Assembly (NCBI GenBank): GCA_027019685.1
Contig: JALUWH010000288.1
Span: 1 to 6,376, forward strand
Source of the DNA: Ghiorsea sp.
GTDB lineage: Bacteria > Pseudomonadota > Zetaproteobacteria > Mariprofundales > Mariprofundaceae
Length of the DNA stretch: 6,376 nucleotides
Reading direction: 5' to 3'
Under the pieces are notes generated by a model. It ran no database searches, was not told the origin of the DNA, and saw nothing but the letters and a program-made list of their open reading frames with translations. Of the stretch, positions 1 to 5,642 are shown piece after piece. The position numbers were made by a program, and so were the translations under genes. The stretch's first letter is position 1. Each line of letters opens with the position of its first letter.

Positions 1-81
1 CTCGATTATAAACCATTTGAAGCGCGTGAAGATATTGCTGCAGCAGTAGCCGTTGCTATTGCCGCACACGCAGGATTGTAG
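1..81 (+). CDS. 3' end of upstream carboxylase subunit, probably biotin carboxylase (PycA/AccC-like)
   Basis: This is a partial gene. Frame 1 is open from the window edge to a TAG at 79-81 and gives 26 residues ending in the Ala-rich helix AAAVAVAIAAHAGL. I recall similar Ala-rich tails ending in AHAGL from biotin carboxylase subunits of two-subunit pyruvate carboxylases in Pseudomonas-like bacteria. That subunit carboxylates biotin with ATP and bicarbonate and would be the natural partner of the gene that follows. The stop lies 16 bases before the next ATG, so the two are almost certainly one operon. The alternative is a small OadG membrane subunit, whose C-terminus is also an Ala-rich helix. 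The tail alone does not settle it, but the lack of oadB downstream favours the biotin carboxylase. Confidence 0.55.
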   Translation, partial: LDYKPFEAREDIAAAVAVAIAAHAGL

Positions 82-97
82 GAAAAGGATTGAATAG

Positions 98-1948
98 ATG
101 ACACAAGCAAAGAAAAAATTAGCGATTACTGAACTTGCCCTGCGCGATGGTCACCAATCATTATTGGCAACCCGTATGCGTTTGGATGATATGTTACCCA
201 TCTGCGAAAAGATTGATCAAATTGGTTATTGGTCTGTTGAAGCTTGGGGTGGTGCAACCTTTGATACCTGCCTACGTTATTTAAAAGAAGGCCCTTGGAT
301 GCGTTTGCGTGAGCTTAATAAAGCTATGCCTAACACCAAAATCCAAATGTTACTTCGCGGTCAAAACCTATTGGGCTACCGCCATTATGCAGATGATGTA
401 GTGCGCAAATTTGTAGACATGGCTGCAGCCAATGGCGTGGATGTATTCCGTACATTTGATGCCATGAATGACTTACGTAATGTGCGTACTGCCATTGCCC
501 AAGTCAAAGAAAATGGTAAACATGCAGAAGGTACGATTTGCTATACCACAAGCCCTGTGCACACCTTGGATTATTTTGTTGATTTAGCCAAAGGTTTTGA
601 AGATATGGGTTGTGATACCCTTGCCATTAAAGATATGGCTGGTTTATTAACCCCTGTTGCTACCAAAGAACTAATTTTAGCGCTTAAAGATACCATTGAC
701 ATTCCGCTTCACCTGCACTCACACTCCACATCAGGTGTTGCAGAGATGGTACAGTGGGAAGCCGTTCACGCTGGCTGTGACATTATCGACACCGCTATTT
801 CACCACTTTCAGGTGGCACTTCACATCCTGCAACAGAATCCATGGTCGCAGCTTTTGCTGAAACAGAATACGACACAGGTTTAAACTTGGATGCCCTGCA
901 AGATGTTGCAGCTTATTTCCGCGATGTACGTAAAAAATATGCACGTTTTGAATCTGATGTTACCCGTGTTGATACCCGTGTTTTTGTGAACCAAATCCCA
1001 GGCGGTATGATTTCAAACCTTGCCAACCAACTTAAAGAACAAGGCGCATTGGGTAAAATGGATGAAGTCTTAGATGAAATCACCAATGTTCGCAAAGACT
1101 TTGGTTACCCATCATTGGTCACACCAACCAGCCAAATTGTTGGTACACAAGCCGTGCTAAATGTGGTGTCTGGCAAAAAATACAGTGTGATTACTGAAGA
1201 AACCAAAAACTACCTCAAAGGTATGTATGGCAAAGCATTGGGTGAAATCAATGCCAAAGTACAAAAGAAAGCTTTGGGTGATGAAGAAATTATTAGTGTG
1301 CGCCCTGCTGATTTGATTCCTGATGAATTGGATGCTTTAACCCGTGAAGTGGGTGACCGCGCCAAATCTGTAGAAGATGTATTGTCTTATGCCATGTTCC
1401 CAAGCATTGCTTTGGAGTTCTTTGCTGAACGTGAATCTGGTAACTTTAAACCTGAACCATTGGAGCTAGACCCAGTTGAGTCTACAACAACTGCAACAGC
1501 ACCTGCACTCGCACCCACTGAGTTTAACATCACCATCCATGGTGAAGAATATCATATTAAAATTGAAGGTACGGGTCATGTTGAAGATGATTTGAAACCT
1601 TACTACGTAAAAGTAGATAATGTCTTAGAAGAAGTTTACTTGGAAACTTTAACAGAAATGGTACCTACGCTTGATGGTCGTAGCATTGATGCAGGCAAAG
1701 TATCGAAAGGCTCCAAACGTCCTAAAGCACGTAATGATAGCGATGTAACCACACCTATGCCGGGTCGTATTGTTGCTGTAAACGTCAAAGAAGGCGATAC
1801 GGTTGCAGCAGGTGATACGGTTGTAACTGTGGAAGCGATGAAAATGGAAAACCCTGTACACGCCCCTGTGGCTGGCACAGTCAAAGCCATTTATGTTGCC
1901 GAGGGTGATACTGTCAACCCTGATGAATGTTTAATTGAGATTGGTTAA
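98..1948 (+). CDS. oadA: Oxaloacetate decarboxylase alpha subunit / pyruvate carboxylase subunit B (carboxyltransferase plus biotin carrier)
   Basis: This cytoplasmic enzyme moves a carboxyl group between biotin and pyruvate/oxaloacetate. Residues 10 to about 290 form the DRE-TIM (HMGL-like) barrel. The RDGHQS motif supplies metal ligand D17, AIKDM the Lys expected to be carboxylated (K178), and LHSHS the ligands H207 and H209. Residues about 290-455 are the conserved PYC/OADA domain, followed by a Thr/Ala/Pro-rich linker (462-473). Residues 550-616 are a biotinyl domain with the EAMKMEN motif, biotin on K582. The length (616 residues) is normal for the family and all key residues are present. 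The ATG has an AAAGGA ribosome site at 84-89, 8 bases upstream. Because a terminator rather than oadB follows, and a probable biotin carboxylase precedes, I infer an anaplerotic pyruvate carboxylase (pycB) rather than the Na+ pump. Homology alone cannot separate the two. Confidence 0.93.
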   Translation: MTQAKKKLAITELALRDGHQSLLATRMRLDDMLPICEKIDQIGYWSVEAWGGATFDTCLRYLKEGPWMRLRELNKAMPNTKIQMLLRGQNLLGYRHYADDVVRKFVDMAAANGVDVFRTFDAMNDLRNVRTAIAQVKENGKHAEGTICYTTSPVHTLDYFVDLAKGFEDMGCDTLAIKDMAGLLTPVATKELILALKDTIDIPLHLHSHSTSGVAEMVQWEAVHAGCDIIDTAISPLSGGTSHPATESMVAAFAETEYDTGLNLDALQDVAAYFRDVRKKYARFESDVTRVDTRVFVNQIPGGMISNLANQLKEQGALGKMDEVLDEITNVRKDFGYPSLVTPTSQIVGTQAVLNVVSGKKYSVITEETKNYLKGMYGKALGEINAKVQKKALGDEEIISVRPADLIPDELDALTREVGDRAKSVEDVLSYAMFPSIALEFFAERESGNFKPEPLELDPVESTTTATAPALAPTEFNITIHGEEYHIKIEGTGHVEDDLKPYYVKVDNVLEEVYLETLTEMVPTLDGRSIDAGKVSKGSKRPKARNDSDVTTPMPGRIVAVNVKEGDTVAAGDTVVTVEAMKMENPVHAPVAGTVKAIYVAEGDTVNPDECLIEIG

Positions 1949-1970
1949 ACCACGCTCTTAATATCATATA

Positions 1971-2007
1971 AAAGCCTTGTTTGATGTATTTCACACAAGG
2001 CTTTTTT
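1971..2007 (+). terminator. Rho-independent terminator after oadA
   Basis: AAAGCCTTGT (1971-1980) pairs perfectly with ACAAGGCTTT (1995-2004). After one T/C mismatch the stem continues for three more pairs (1982-1984 with 1991-1993), leaving the 6-base loop TGTATT. Six Ts run from 2002 to 2007. It starts 22 bases after the oadA stop and should end the carboxylase operon. An upstream in-frame start for ppiC at 1977 would fall inside this hairpin, which is one reason to reject that start. Confidence 0.88.
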
Positions 2008-2026
2008 GTTGTATATCAACAAAGGA
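2002..2026 (+). promoter_or_regulatory. Hairpin overlapping the ppiC ribosome binding site
   Basis: TTTGTTG (2005-2011) and CAACAAA (2017-2023) are perfect inverted arms around TATAT. Two G-U pairs and one A-U pair extend the stem to 2002 and 2026. The left arm is the T-tract of the preceding terminator and the right arm contains the AAAGGA ribosome site of ppiC (2021-2026). In RNA this fold would hide the ribosome site and compete with the terminator stem for bases 2002-2004. The pairing is seen directly; a regulatory role is inference, and the stem is AU-rich and weak. Confidence 0.35.
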
Positions 2027-2033
2027 TAATCAT

Positions 2034-2336
2034 ATGTTTGGATTTAATAAAAAAAGAAAAACAGCCGCAGCCCGTCATATCTTGGTTGCTGATAAAGCAG
2101 AGTGTCAAAAGCTTAAAGAAGACATTGAAGCAGGTACAGACTTTGCCGAAGTTGCTGCCAAACATTCAACTTGCCCATCATCAGCTAAAGGTGGTGATTT
2201 GGGCACATTTCGTGAGCGTGCTATGGTCAAAGAATTTAATGATGTGGTATTTACCGCAGAACTCAACCAAGTGCATGGTCCTGTGCAAACCAAATTTGGT
2301 TACCACTTAATCGAAATCACAAAACGTAGCAATTAA
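2034..2336 (+). CDS. ppiC: Parvulin-type peptidyl-prolyl cis-trans isomerase, small cytoplasmic PpiC (Par10-like)
   Basis: This is a folding catalyst that isomerises peptide bonds before proline. It has 100 residues, close to E. coli PpiC (about 93), and consists of one parvulin domain with no signal peptide or membrane anchor, so it should act in the cytoplasm. The order of motifs matches the family: ARHILV (13-18), KHSTCPSS (43-50), GGDLGTF (53-59), MVKEFNDVVF (64-73) and GPVQTKFGYHLI (82-93). The active-site set H15, C47, M64, F68 and H91 is intact. I chose ATG 2034 because AAAGGA (2021-2026) lies 7 bases upstream and the domain starts at once. The in-frame ATG at 1977 would add 19 unrelated residues encoded across a terminator. 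The gene converges tail to tail with the kinase, and their stop codons overlap. Confidence 0.93.
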   Translation: MFGFNKKRKTAAARHILVADKAECQKLKEDIEAGTDFAEVAAKHSTCPSSAKGGDLGTFRERAMVKEFNDVVFTAELNQVHGPVQTKFGYHLIEITKRSN

Positions 2337-3205
2337 ACGTATTTGCTAGAGCTAATCTTCTGTTTATTGTCTAACTTCAATACAACATCTGCAATGTCTG
2401 GCAACTTATTCAAACTTTGCAACGTTAAACGCTGATAATGTGCCATAAAACGGCTCAACTGCTGTTTATTCATACCATAATGCACTGTATTTGTAAAAGT
2501 CTGTTGCTCTTGTTGATACCGCCAATCAAACACCGCTTCAAAGCTTGGGGCTTGTAAGAATATAAGCCTATTCAACAAACTAAAGAGCATGCGATATTCA
2601 TCATTAAGTCTATCATTCACGTAACGCCGCCAAATACCCTTTTTATCTGCCTCTGCTTCTAGGTCATTAACAGCCTTTATCAATTCACCTGGTTTTTGTG
2701 CAGGTGTCGCCACACACCAACCTTCAAATAATACAATATCGACGGGTGATTCGCAGACATCCCAGTTGTGCTTAGCTTTGGGATTATCTGTTTGTTTATC
2801 AAAGCGAGGAATAAGTACTTTCCCCTGCCCTTGTATGAGCTGCTGAATGGTAGAAGTTGCTAAAGCCACATCATGCGTACCTGGTACACCGCGTGTTTTA
2901 AATAATGGGTGAACATGAGCAGCAAGCTCTAAACGCTGCTGATGACTCCAATAAAAATCATCCAAAGACAATACTGCAACTTTATACCCTTGATGCTCAA
3001 GTATAAGTTGTAATACGGCTGCCATAGTGGACTTACCCGTGCCTTGCGCACCATTGATACCCACAACCAAAGGTTTACCCTGCTTCTGTTGCCTTATCCA
3101 AGCTGCAAGCGGCAATAAGTATTGCTCAGTCGTATTTAGATAATCTTGAGGCAACTGTACTTGATCTATAAAACATCTTAATTGCATTTCAAGCTTATCA
3201 TACAT
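2333..3205 (-). CDS. P-loop kinase, probable D-glycerate 3-kinase (plant GLYK / YggC-like)
   Basis: This 290-residue cytoplasmic kinase has the phosphoribulokinase/uridine kinase-like fold. Walker A is GAQGTGKS (52-59). SLDDFYW (80-86) carries the acidic base region, RGVPGTHD (105-112) is the substrate-loop motif seen in glycerate kinases of the plant type, and PRFDK (133-137) and FEGW (160-163) follow in the usual order. The family phosphorylates D-glycerate to 3-phosphoglycerate in photorespiration or the glycerate pathway. The exact substrate here is inferred from motifs and not certain; related YggC-type proteins are uncharacterised kinases. The ATG is preceded by GAGGTG (3216-3211 on the minus strand) at 5 bases. 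The stop overlaps that of ppiC by 3 bases. No terminator is visible at its end, so transcripts probably read into ppiC in antisense. Confidence 0.82.
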   Translation of the reverse strand: MYDKLEMQLRCFIDQVQLPQDYLNTTEQYLLPLAAWIRQQKQGKPLVVGINGAQGTGKSTMAAVLQLILEHQGYKVAVLSLDDFYWSHQQRLELAAHVHPLFKTRGVPGTHDVALATSTIQQLIQGQGKVLIPRFDKQTDNPKAKHNWDVCESPVDIVLFEGWCVATPAQKPGELIKAVNDLEAEADKKGIWRRYVNDRLNDEYRMLFSLLNRLIFLQAPSFEAVFDWRYQQEQQTFTNTVHYGMNKQQLSRFMAHYQRLTLQSLNKLPDIADVVLKLDNKQKISSSKYV

Positions 3206-3249
3206 GTTTACACCTCACGCGAAAAACAGTGCATCATCCTGCAACTTCA

Positions 3250-3269
3250 TGTCTCTATACATAGAGACA
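3250..3269. promoter_or_regulatory. Inverted repeat, candidate operator upstream of the kinase
   Basis: Two 9-base arms, TGTCTCTAT (3250-3258) and ATAGAGACA (3261-3269), are perfect inverted copies around an AC spacer. The centre lies about 55 bases before the kinase ATG and about 180 bases before the small ORF at 3443. A site this symmetric, with a turn-to-turn spacing of about 10 bases, is typical of a dimeric repressor operator. No T-run follows on either strand, so it is not a terminator. I cannot name the regulator. Confidence 0.5.
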
Positions 3270-3371
3270 GCCGCTGAACATCACATGCTTCCTCAGGATA
3301 ACCCGACATAAACACCTCTTACTTTGAATACATACAACCCTATGTTTTATCTACATAAACGCAAAAAAAGA

Positions 3372-3400
3372 TTGCAAAATACGTCAAGTTATGATAGAAA
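3372..3400 (+). promoter_or_regulatory. Probable sigma-70 promoter of the 53-residue ORF
   Basis: The -35 is TTGCAA (3372-3377) and the -10 is TAGAAA (3395-3400), with a 17-base spacer; each box matches the consensus at four of six positions. The expected start near 3407 would give a leader of about 36 bases. That leader contains a short hairpin, TGCTC (3406-3410) pairing with GAGCA (3414-3418), just before the ribosome site. Confidence 0.4.
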
Positions 3401-3442
3401 ATACCTGCTCAAGGAGCAAAAAAACAATTGAGGAGAATGTTC

Positions 3443-3604
3443 ATGTTAGGAAGACATCAACGCGTTACAGCTAAAGAAAGAACCTTGGTTACCACAGAAT
3501 TCAAACAAGCCCACAGCTTCCATACTCACGAAAAAAGAAGACTCAAAAGGGCCATGAACAAACGCATGAGACAAGCCCTTAAACAGGAAACAGTCTCAGC
3601 CTAG
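3443..3604 (+). CDS. Small, strongly basic protein of 53 residues, function unknown
   Basis: I do not recognise this gene. It begins MLGRHQRVTAKER and ends QETVSA before TAG at 3602-3604. It has 14 Arg/Lys against 4 Glu and no Asp, plus 4 His, three of them in the HSFHTH stretch (24-29). Residues 31-48 (KRRLKRAMNKRMRQALKQ) would form a cationic helix. There is no signal peptide, no membrane segment and no Cys. Evidence that it is real: a near-ideal GAGGAG ribosome site at 3430-3435 with 7-base spacing, a plausible promoter 43 bases upstream and a strong terminator 36 bases downstream, so it looks like a self-contained transcription unit. The charge suggests contact with RNA, DNA or ribosomes, but that is inference. 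The remaining alternative is a regulatory RNA with a chance ORF. Confidence 0.65.
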   Translation: MLGRHQRVTAKERTLVTTEFKQAHSFHTHEKRRLKRAMNKRMRQALKQETVSA

Positions 3605-3640
3605 CTCCGACTACAATTTAGAAACACATAACAAAACATA

Positions 3641-3667
3641 AGCCCTCCACTCGAGGGCTATTTTTTT
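3641..3667 (+). terminator. Rho-independent terminator after the small basic ORF
   Basis: AGCCCTC (3641-3647) pairs perfectly with GAGGGCT (3653-3659) across the 5-base loop CACTC, and seven Ts follow from 3661 after a single A. It ends the 53-residue ORF transcript and insulates ccdAB from it. Confidence 0.9.
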
Positions 3668-3722
3668 ACCTAAATTAGTTCCCAAGTGATAAAGTCATAC
3701 AGCTTTATTCAATACCTTTACT

Positions 3723-3752
3723 TTTACAATCTATACGCACAAACTATACGCA
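3723..3752 (+). promoter_or_regulatory. Candidate ccdAB promoter with direct repeats
   Basis: TTTACA (3723-3728) and TATACG (3745-3750), spaced by 16 bases, could be the -35 and -10 boxes. TATACT at 3755-3760 is a better -10 by itself but lacks a -35. The 9-mer CTATACGCA occurs at 3731-3739 and again at 3744-3752, a 13-base period, covering the spacer and -10. CcdA/CcdB complexes bind repeated sites in their own promoter in the F plasmid, so these repeats are reasonable operator candidates; this is inference. Confidence 0.4.
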
Positions 3753-3776
3753 TATATACTTCTATTGAGGCGCAAT

Positions 3777-4007
3777 ATGAGCAAACCATTAAAAAAAGCT
3801 GTCAACCTTCGTATTAATCAACATCTGATTGATGAAGCCAAAGCCTTGAACATCAACCTTTCACAGACCCTTGAAGCATCTTTAATCAAATTGTTGCGGC
3901 AAAAGCAGCAAGAGGCATGGCTAAAAGATAATCAAGATGCCGTGGCTTCTTATAACCAGCGGATTGAAAATAAAGGTGTGTTTAGCAATGGTTTGCGTCA
4001 ATTCTAA
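3777..4007 (+). CDS. ccdA: CcdA family antitoxin
   Basis: This is the antitoxin of a type II module. It binds and rejuvenates gyrase poisoned by CcdB and represses its own operon. The 76-residue protein shows the family layout. An N-terminal ribbon-helix-helix DNA-binding dimer (about 5-40) contains KKAVNLRIN and the AKALNINLSQTLE signature. A disordered toxin-binding tail (41-76) contains W48, the DNQDAVASYN segment (51-60) and the final GVFSNGLRQF. I chose ATG 3777 because GAGG (3767-3770) is 6 bases upstream and family members begin near here; the in-frame TTG at 3765 overlaps that ribosome site. TAA and the ccdB ATG share one base (TAATG), so translation is coupled. Confidence 0.92.
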   Translation: MSKPLKKAVNLRINQHLIDEAKALNINLSQTLEASLIKLLRQKQQEAWLKDNQDAVASYNQRIENKGVFSNGLRQF

Positions 4008-4321
4008 TGGCACAGTTTGATGTTTATCTAAACCCCAACACTGAAACCAACCACAATATTCCCTATCTTGTGGATGTACAGGCTGATTTATTGGATGTGT
4101 TGGCAACAAGGATCGTTATTCCCTTGCACACCATGACATCCATGCCCAAGCCAGCAAGGCACCTAAACCCTATTCTTGAAATCAGTGATGAAAGATTTGT
4201 GCTTTCCACTGCTGAGCTTGCTGGTATTCCGACAGCTATGCTTGGCACGCCCATAGATAACTTAAAAACCTATCGAGAAGATGTGATTGCGGCCTTAGAT
4301 TTTGTATGTACTGGTATTTAG
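4007..4321 (+). CDS. ccdB: CcdB family toxin (DNA gyrase poison)
   Basis: The toxin traps DNA gyrase on cleaved DNA when CcdA is lost. Its 104 residues are close to the 101 of F-plasmid CcdB. Conserved parts in order are QFDVYLNP (3-10), LVDVQADLLD (21-30), RIVIPL (35-40), HLNP (52-55), and a C-terminal helix ending DFVCTGI (98-104). The last two residues, Gly-Ile, match those needed for gyrase killing in F CcdB, but the Trp just before them (W99 in F) is Thr here. From memory, some chromosomal homologues, including the Vibrio fischeri protein, also end in TGI, so this need not mean inactivity. The frame is intact. The start overlaps ccdA by one base and there is no separate ribosome site. 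Confidence 0.92.
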   Translation: MAQFDVYLNPNTETNHNIPYLVDVQADLLDVLATRIVIPLHTMTSMPKPARHLNPILEISDERFVLSTAELAGIPTAMLGTPIDNLKTYREDVIAALDFVCTGI

Positions 4322-4402
4322 ATTAAAAGGATAACGTCCTCTTGTTCTCACAACCCTAACTTATCATCAAAGCACTGAAACAATGATTCATTTATGATAC
4401 CA

Positions 4403-4430
4403 TTCAGAAAATATATACCTGCTTTACAAT
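4403..4430 (+). promoter_or_regulatory. Weak candidate promoter for the DUF6172-like gene
   Basis: TACAAT (4425-4430) is a good -10 (five of six) 39 bases before the ATG. The best -35 at suitable spacing is TTCAGA (4403-4408, 16-base spacer), which is poor. The gap between ccdB and this gene (4322-4469) has no convincing terminator, so read-through from ccdAB is also possible. Confidence 0.25.
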
Positions 4431-4469
4431 ACCCCTTTAGAATAAATCATTAGGATAAAACGATAACCC

Positions 4470-4745
4470 ATGAAAAAAACATTTAAGCTCACTCATCCCA
4501 AAACCAAATACGCTAGGCTTGTTGATGGCGCACGACGCGATATTAAGAAGTATATCAAGCGAGAGCTAAGAAAAGAATTGCCTGAAGGCGCATTATCTTG
4601 GGACTTTGACTGTAAATTTGGTGCAACCGTTGAAGATGCGGAAACGATTCAAGCCAGTGATATTACGAAATGCATCAATACCATTGAAGAGCAGAAGTTA
4701 GAATCCTTTTATATTGAAATACTGGTTAAACCTGTCTCTGAATAA
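4470..4745 (+). CDS. DUF6172-like small conserved protein
   Basis: This is a 91-residue soluble protein of unknown function. I recall the opening KKTFKLTHPKTKYARLVDG, a central basic stretch (RRDIKKYIKRELRKELPEG), the WDFDCKFGAT block (44-53) and the ending SFYIEILVKP from the proteobacterial DUF6172 family; this is recall, not a search. The basic first half and acidic second half, without signal peptide or membrane segment, point to a cytoplasmic protein, possibly one that contacts nucleic acid. The ribosome site is unclear: AGGA at 4452-4455 is 14 bases from the ATG, longer than usual. It converges with the membrane protein gene 40 bases away. The gap has only an AT-rich imperfect hairpin (about 4758-4776). 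Confidence 0.72.
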   Translation: MKKTFKLTHPKTKYARLVDGARRDIKKYIKRELRKELPEGALSWDFDCKFGATVEDAETIQASDITKCINTIEEQKLESFYIEILVKPVSE

Positions 4746-4785
4746 ATTAGGAAGAAATCTTTTATGTTGAATAAAAAGCTAAGCA

Positions 4786-5529
4786 TTAAGGCCCTCGAAA
4801 TACTCGTTTTCCAACAGCTTTAACAGTCACAGATAATTTAGGTGACCTTAAATATACAGGCTTATCAGTGACATCAGATGGCTCAATCGCCAGTACTTTT
4901 ATTTCACCATCCACAAACTCCCAATAAACACTCGCTAAAAAAGAAGGACTTAACTGACTACCTAAATCATCATTAAAAAATGCTCCTCCATTCTTACCAA
5001 TATCTCCTTGCATATCATAAATAGGGTAGACTCCAACCACCCCTTCAAATTTAATCATTGTAGTTGATTTGCTATCTTTGTCTCTGCACCACACATCTCC
5101 AACCTCACTACCAAGCCAATCATACCTGTGTGTGCTTCTTGTACCTACTTGCTCCCCATCAAAGCTAATAGAACAACTACCATCAGGAAAGAGCTTCACT
5201 TCGACTTGGTAATTATCATTAAAAAACGGATCATTTATATGAAAACGTTCAATGACAAGAGTAAGAGAAATACATATAATAACAGTTACCCAAGGCAATA
5301 TATTAACTTTCTTGAGATTTTCACCTTTAACTTTTCTATTTGAAAAAAGAGTAGATAAATGTAAAAAAGTAAGCGCTACAAATACTGGAAATAATACAAG
5401 TAGCATAAAAAACCCAGCAAAAAACCAAAATATAAAACCACTTAAAGGAAATAGTATGTTTATAAAGAAAATTAACAGTATAACGGCTGTTAACGCTTTA
5501 GGAACTATATAGTAGTCCTTTATGGGCAT
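4786..5529 (-). CDS. Hypothetical membrane protein, three N-terminal helices and an exported or cytoplasmic C-terminal domain
   Basis: I do not recognise this 247-residue protein. It begins MPIKDYYIVPK and has hydrophobic segments at about 11-30, 32-60 and 77-94, separated by a basic loop (64-74). A soluble domain of about 150 residues follows (95-247), with a beta-rich look, for example VEVKLFPDGSCSISFDG. Cys119 and Cys148 in this domain could pair if it faces the periplasm. The basic loop between helices 2 and 3 suggests that loop is cytoplasmic, which would put the C-terminal domain outside. The ATG (5527-5529) directly abuts the TAG of the metH tail copy. Only TTAGG, within that tail, can serve as ribosome site, so translation may once have been coupled to metH. 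The DNA is visibly richer in A+T than the neighbouring core genes. Confidence 0.7.
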   Translation of the reverse strand: MPIKDYYIVPKALTAVILLIFFINILFPLSGFIFWFFAGFFMLLVLFPVFVALTFLHLSTLFSNRKVKGENLKKVNILPWVTVIICISLTLVIERFHINDPFFNDNYQVEVKLFPDGSCSISFDGEQVGTRSTHRYDWLGSEVGDVWCRDKDSKSTTMIKFEGVVGVYPIYDMQGDIGKNGGAFFNDDLGSQLSPSFLASVYWEFVDGEIKVLAIEPSDVTDKPVYLRSPKLSVTVKAVGKRVFRGP

Positions 5530-5631
5530 CTAGTAGCCTAAGTTAGGAGCTAACCAACGCTCAGCTTCATCCAAGCTCATGCCTTTACGCTTGGCATAAT
5601 CTTTAACTTGGTCTTTATTGATTTTACCCAT
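5530..5631 (-). pseudogene. Second copy of the 3' end of metH (tail remnant)
   Basis: Read on the minus strand, this stretch encodes GKINKDQVKDYA, a Lys, RKGMS, a Leu, then DEAERWLAPNLGY and TAG. It is the C-terminus of cobalamin-dependent methionine synthase, matching the true metH end at 6148-6248 in 30 of 32 residues and 87 of 98 bases by hand alignment. The match begins abruptly at 5630 and ends at the last sense codon. It has no upstream part, so it cannot make a working enzyme. An ATG at the junction (5629-5631) could in principle give a 33-residue peptide, starting 11 bases after the brnA stop. Several differences are silent third-position changes, so this is a diverged copy and not a recent exact duplication. 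Confidence 0.88.
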
Positions 5632-5642
5632 GAAGTTAAAGG

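Noticed and set aside
913..1890. Minus-strand open frames within oadA
   Set aside because: They are antisense shadows of a clearly coding frame with a complete domain structure.
1990..2017. Possible ppiC promoter TTCACA-16-TATATC
   Set aside because: The predicted transcript start (about 2023-2026) would fall inside the ribosome site, and the boxes overlap the terminator. No confident ppiC promoter could be assigned.
1977..2033. Longer ppiC reading frame starting at the in-frame ATG at 1977
   Set aside because: The extra 19 codons run through the oadA terminator and have no ribosome site or family similarity. ATG 2034 has AAAGGA at good spacing and begins the parvulin domain.
4328..4340. 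Hairpin AGGAT-AAC-GTCCT after ccdB as a terminator
   Set aside because: The stem is only five pairs including one G-U, and no T-run follows; it is too weak to call.
4441..4752. Short repeat AATAAA...TTAGGA on both sides of the DUF6172-like gene (4441-4455 and 4741-4752)
   Set aside because: The matches are 12-15 bases with a 3-base gap in AT-rich DNA, which is expected by chance; there is no support for a cassette boundary.
4758..4776. AT-rich hairpin CTTTTAT/ATAAAAAG between the converging DUF6172-like and membrane protein genes as a bidirectional terminator
   Set aside because: The stem is A/T only apart from one pair, has a bulge and has no adjacent T-tract.
5128..5512. Open frames on the + strand opposite the membrane protein gene
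   Set aside because: They lack ribosome sites and family-like sequence, and they reflect AT-rich hydrophobic codons of the minus-strand gene.
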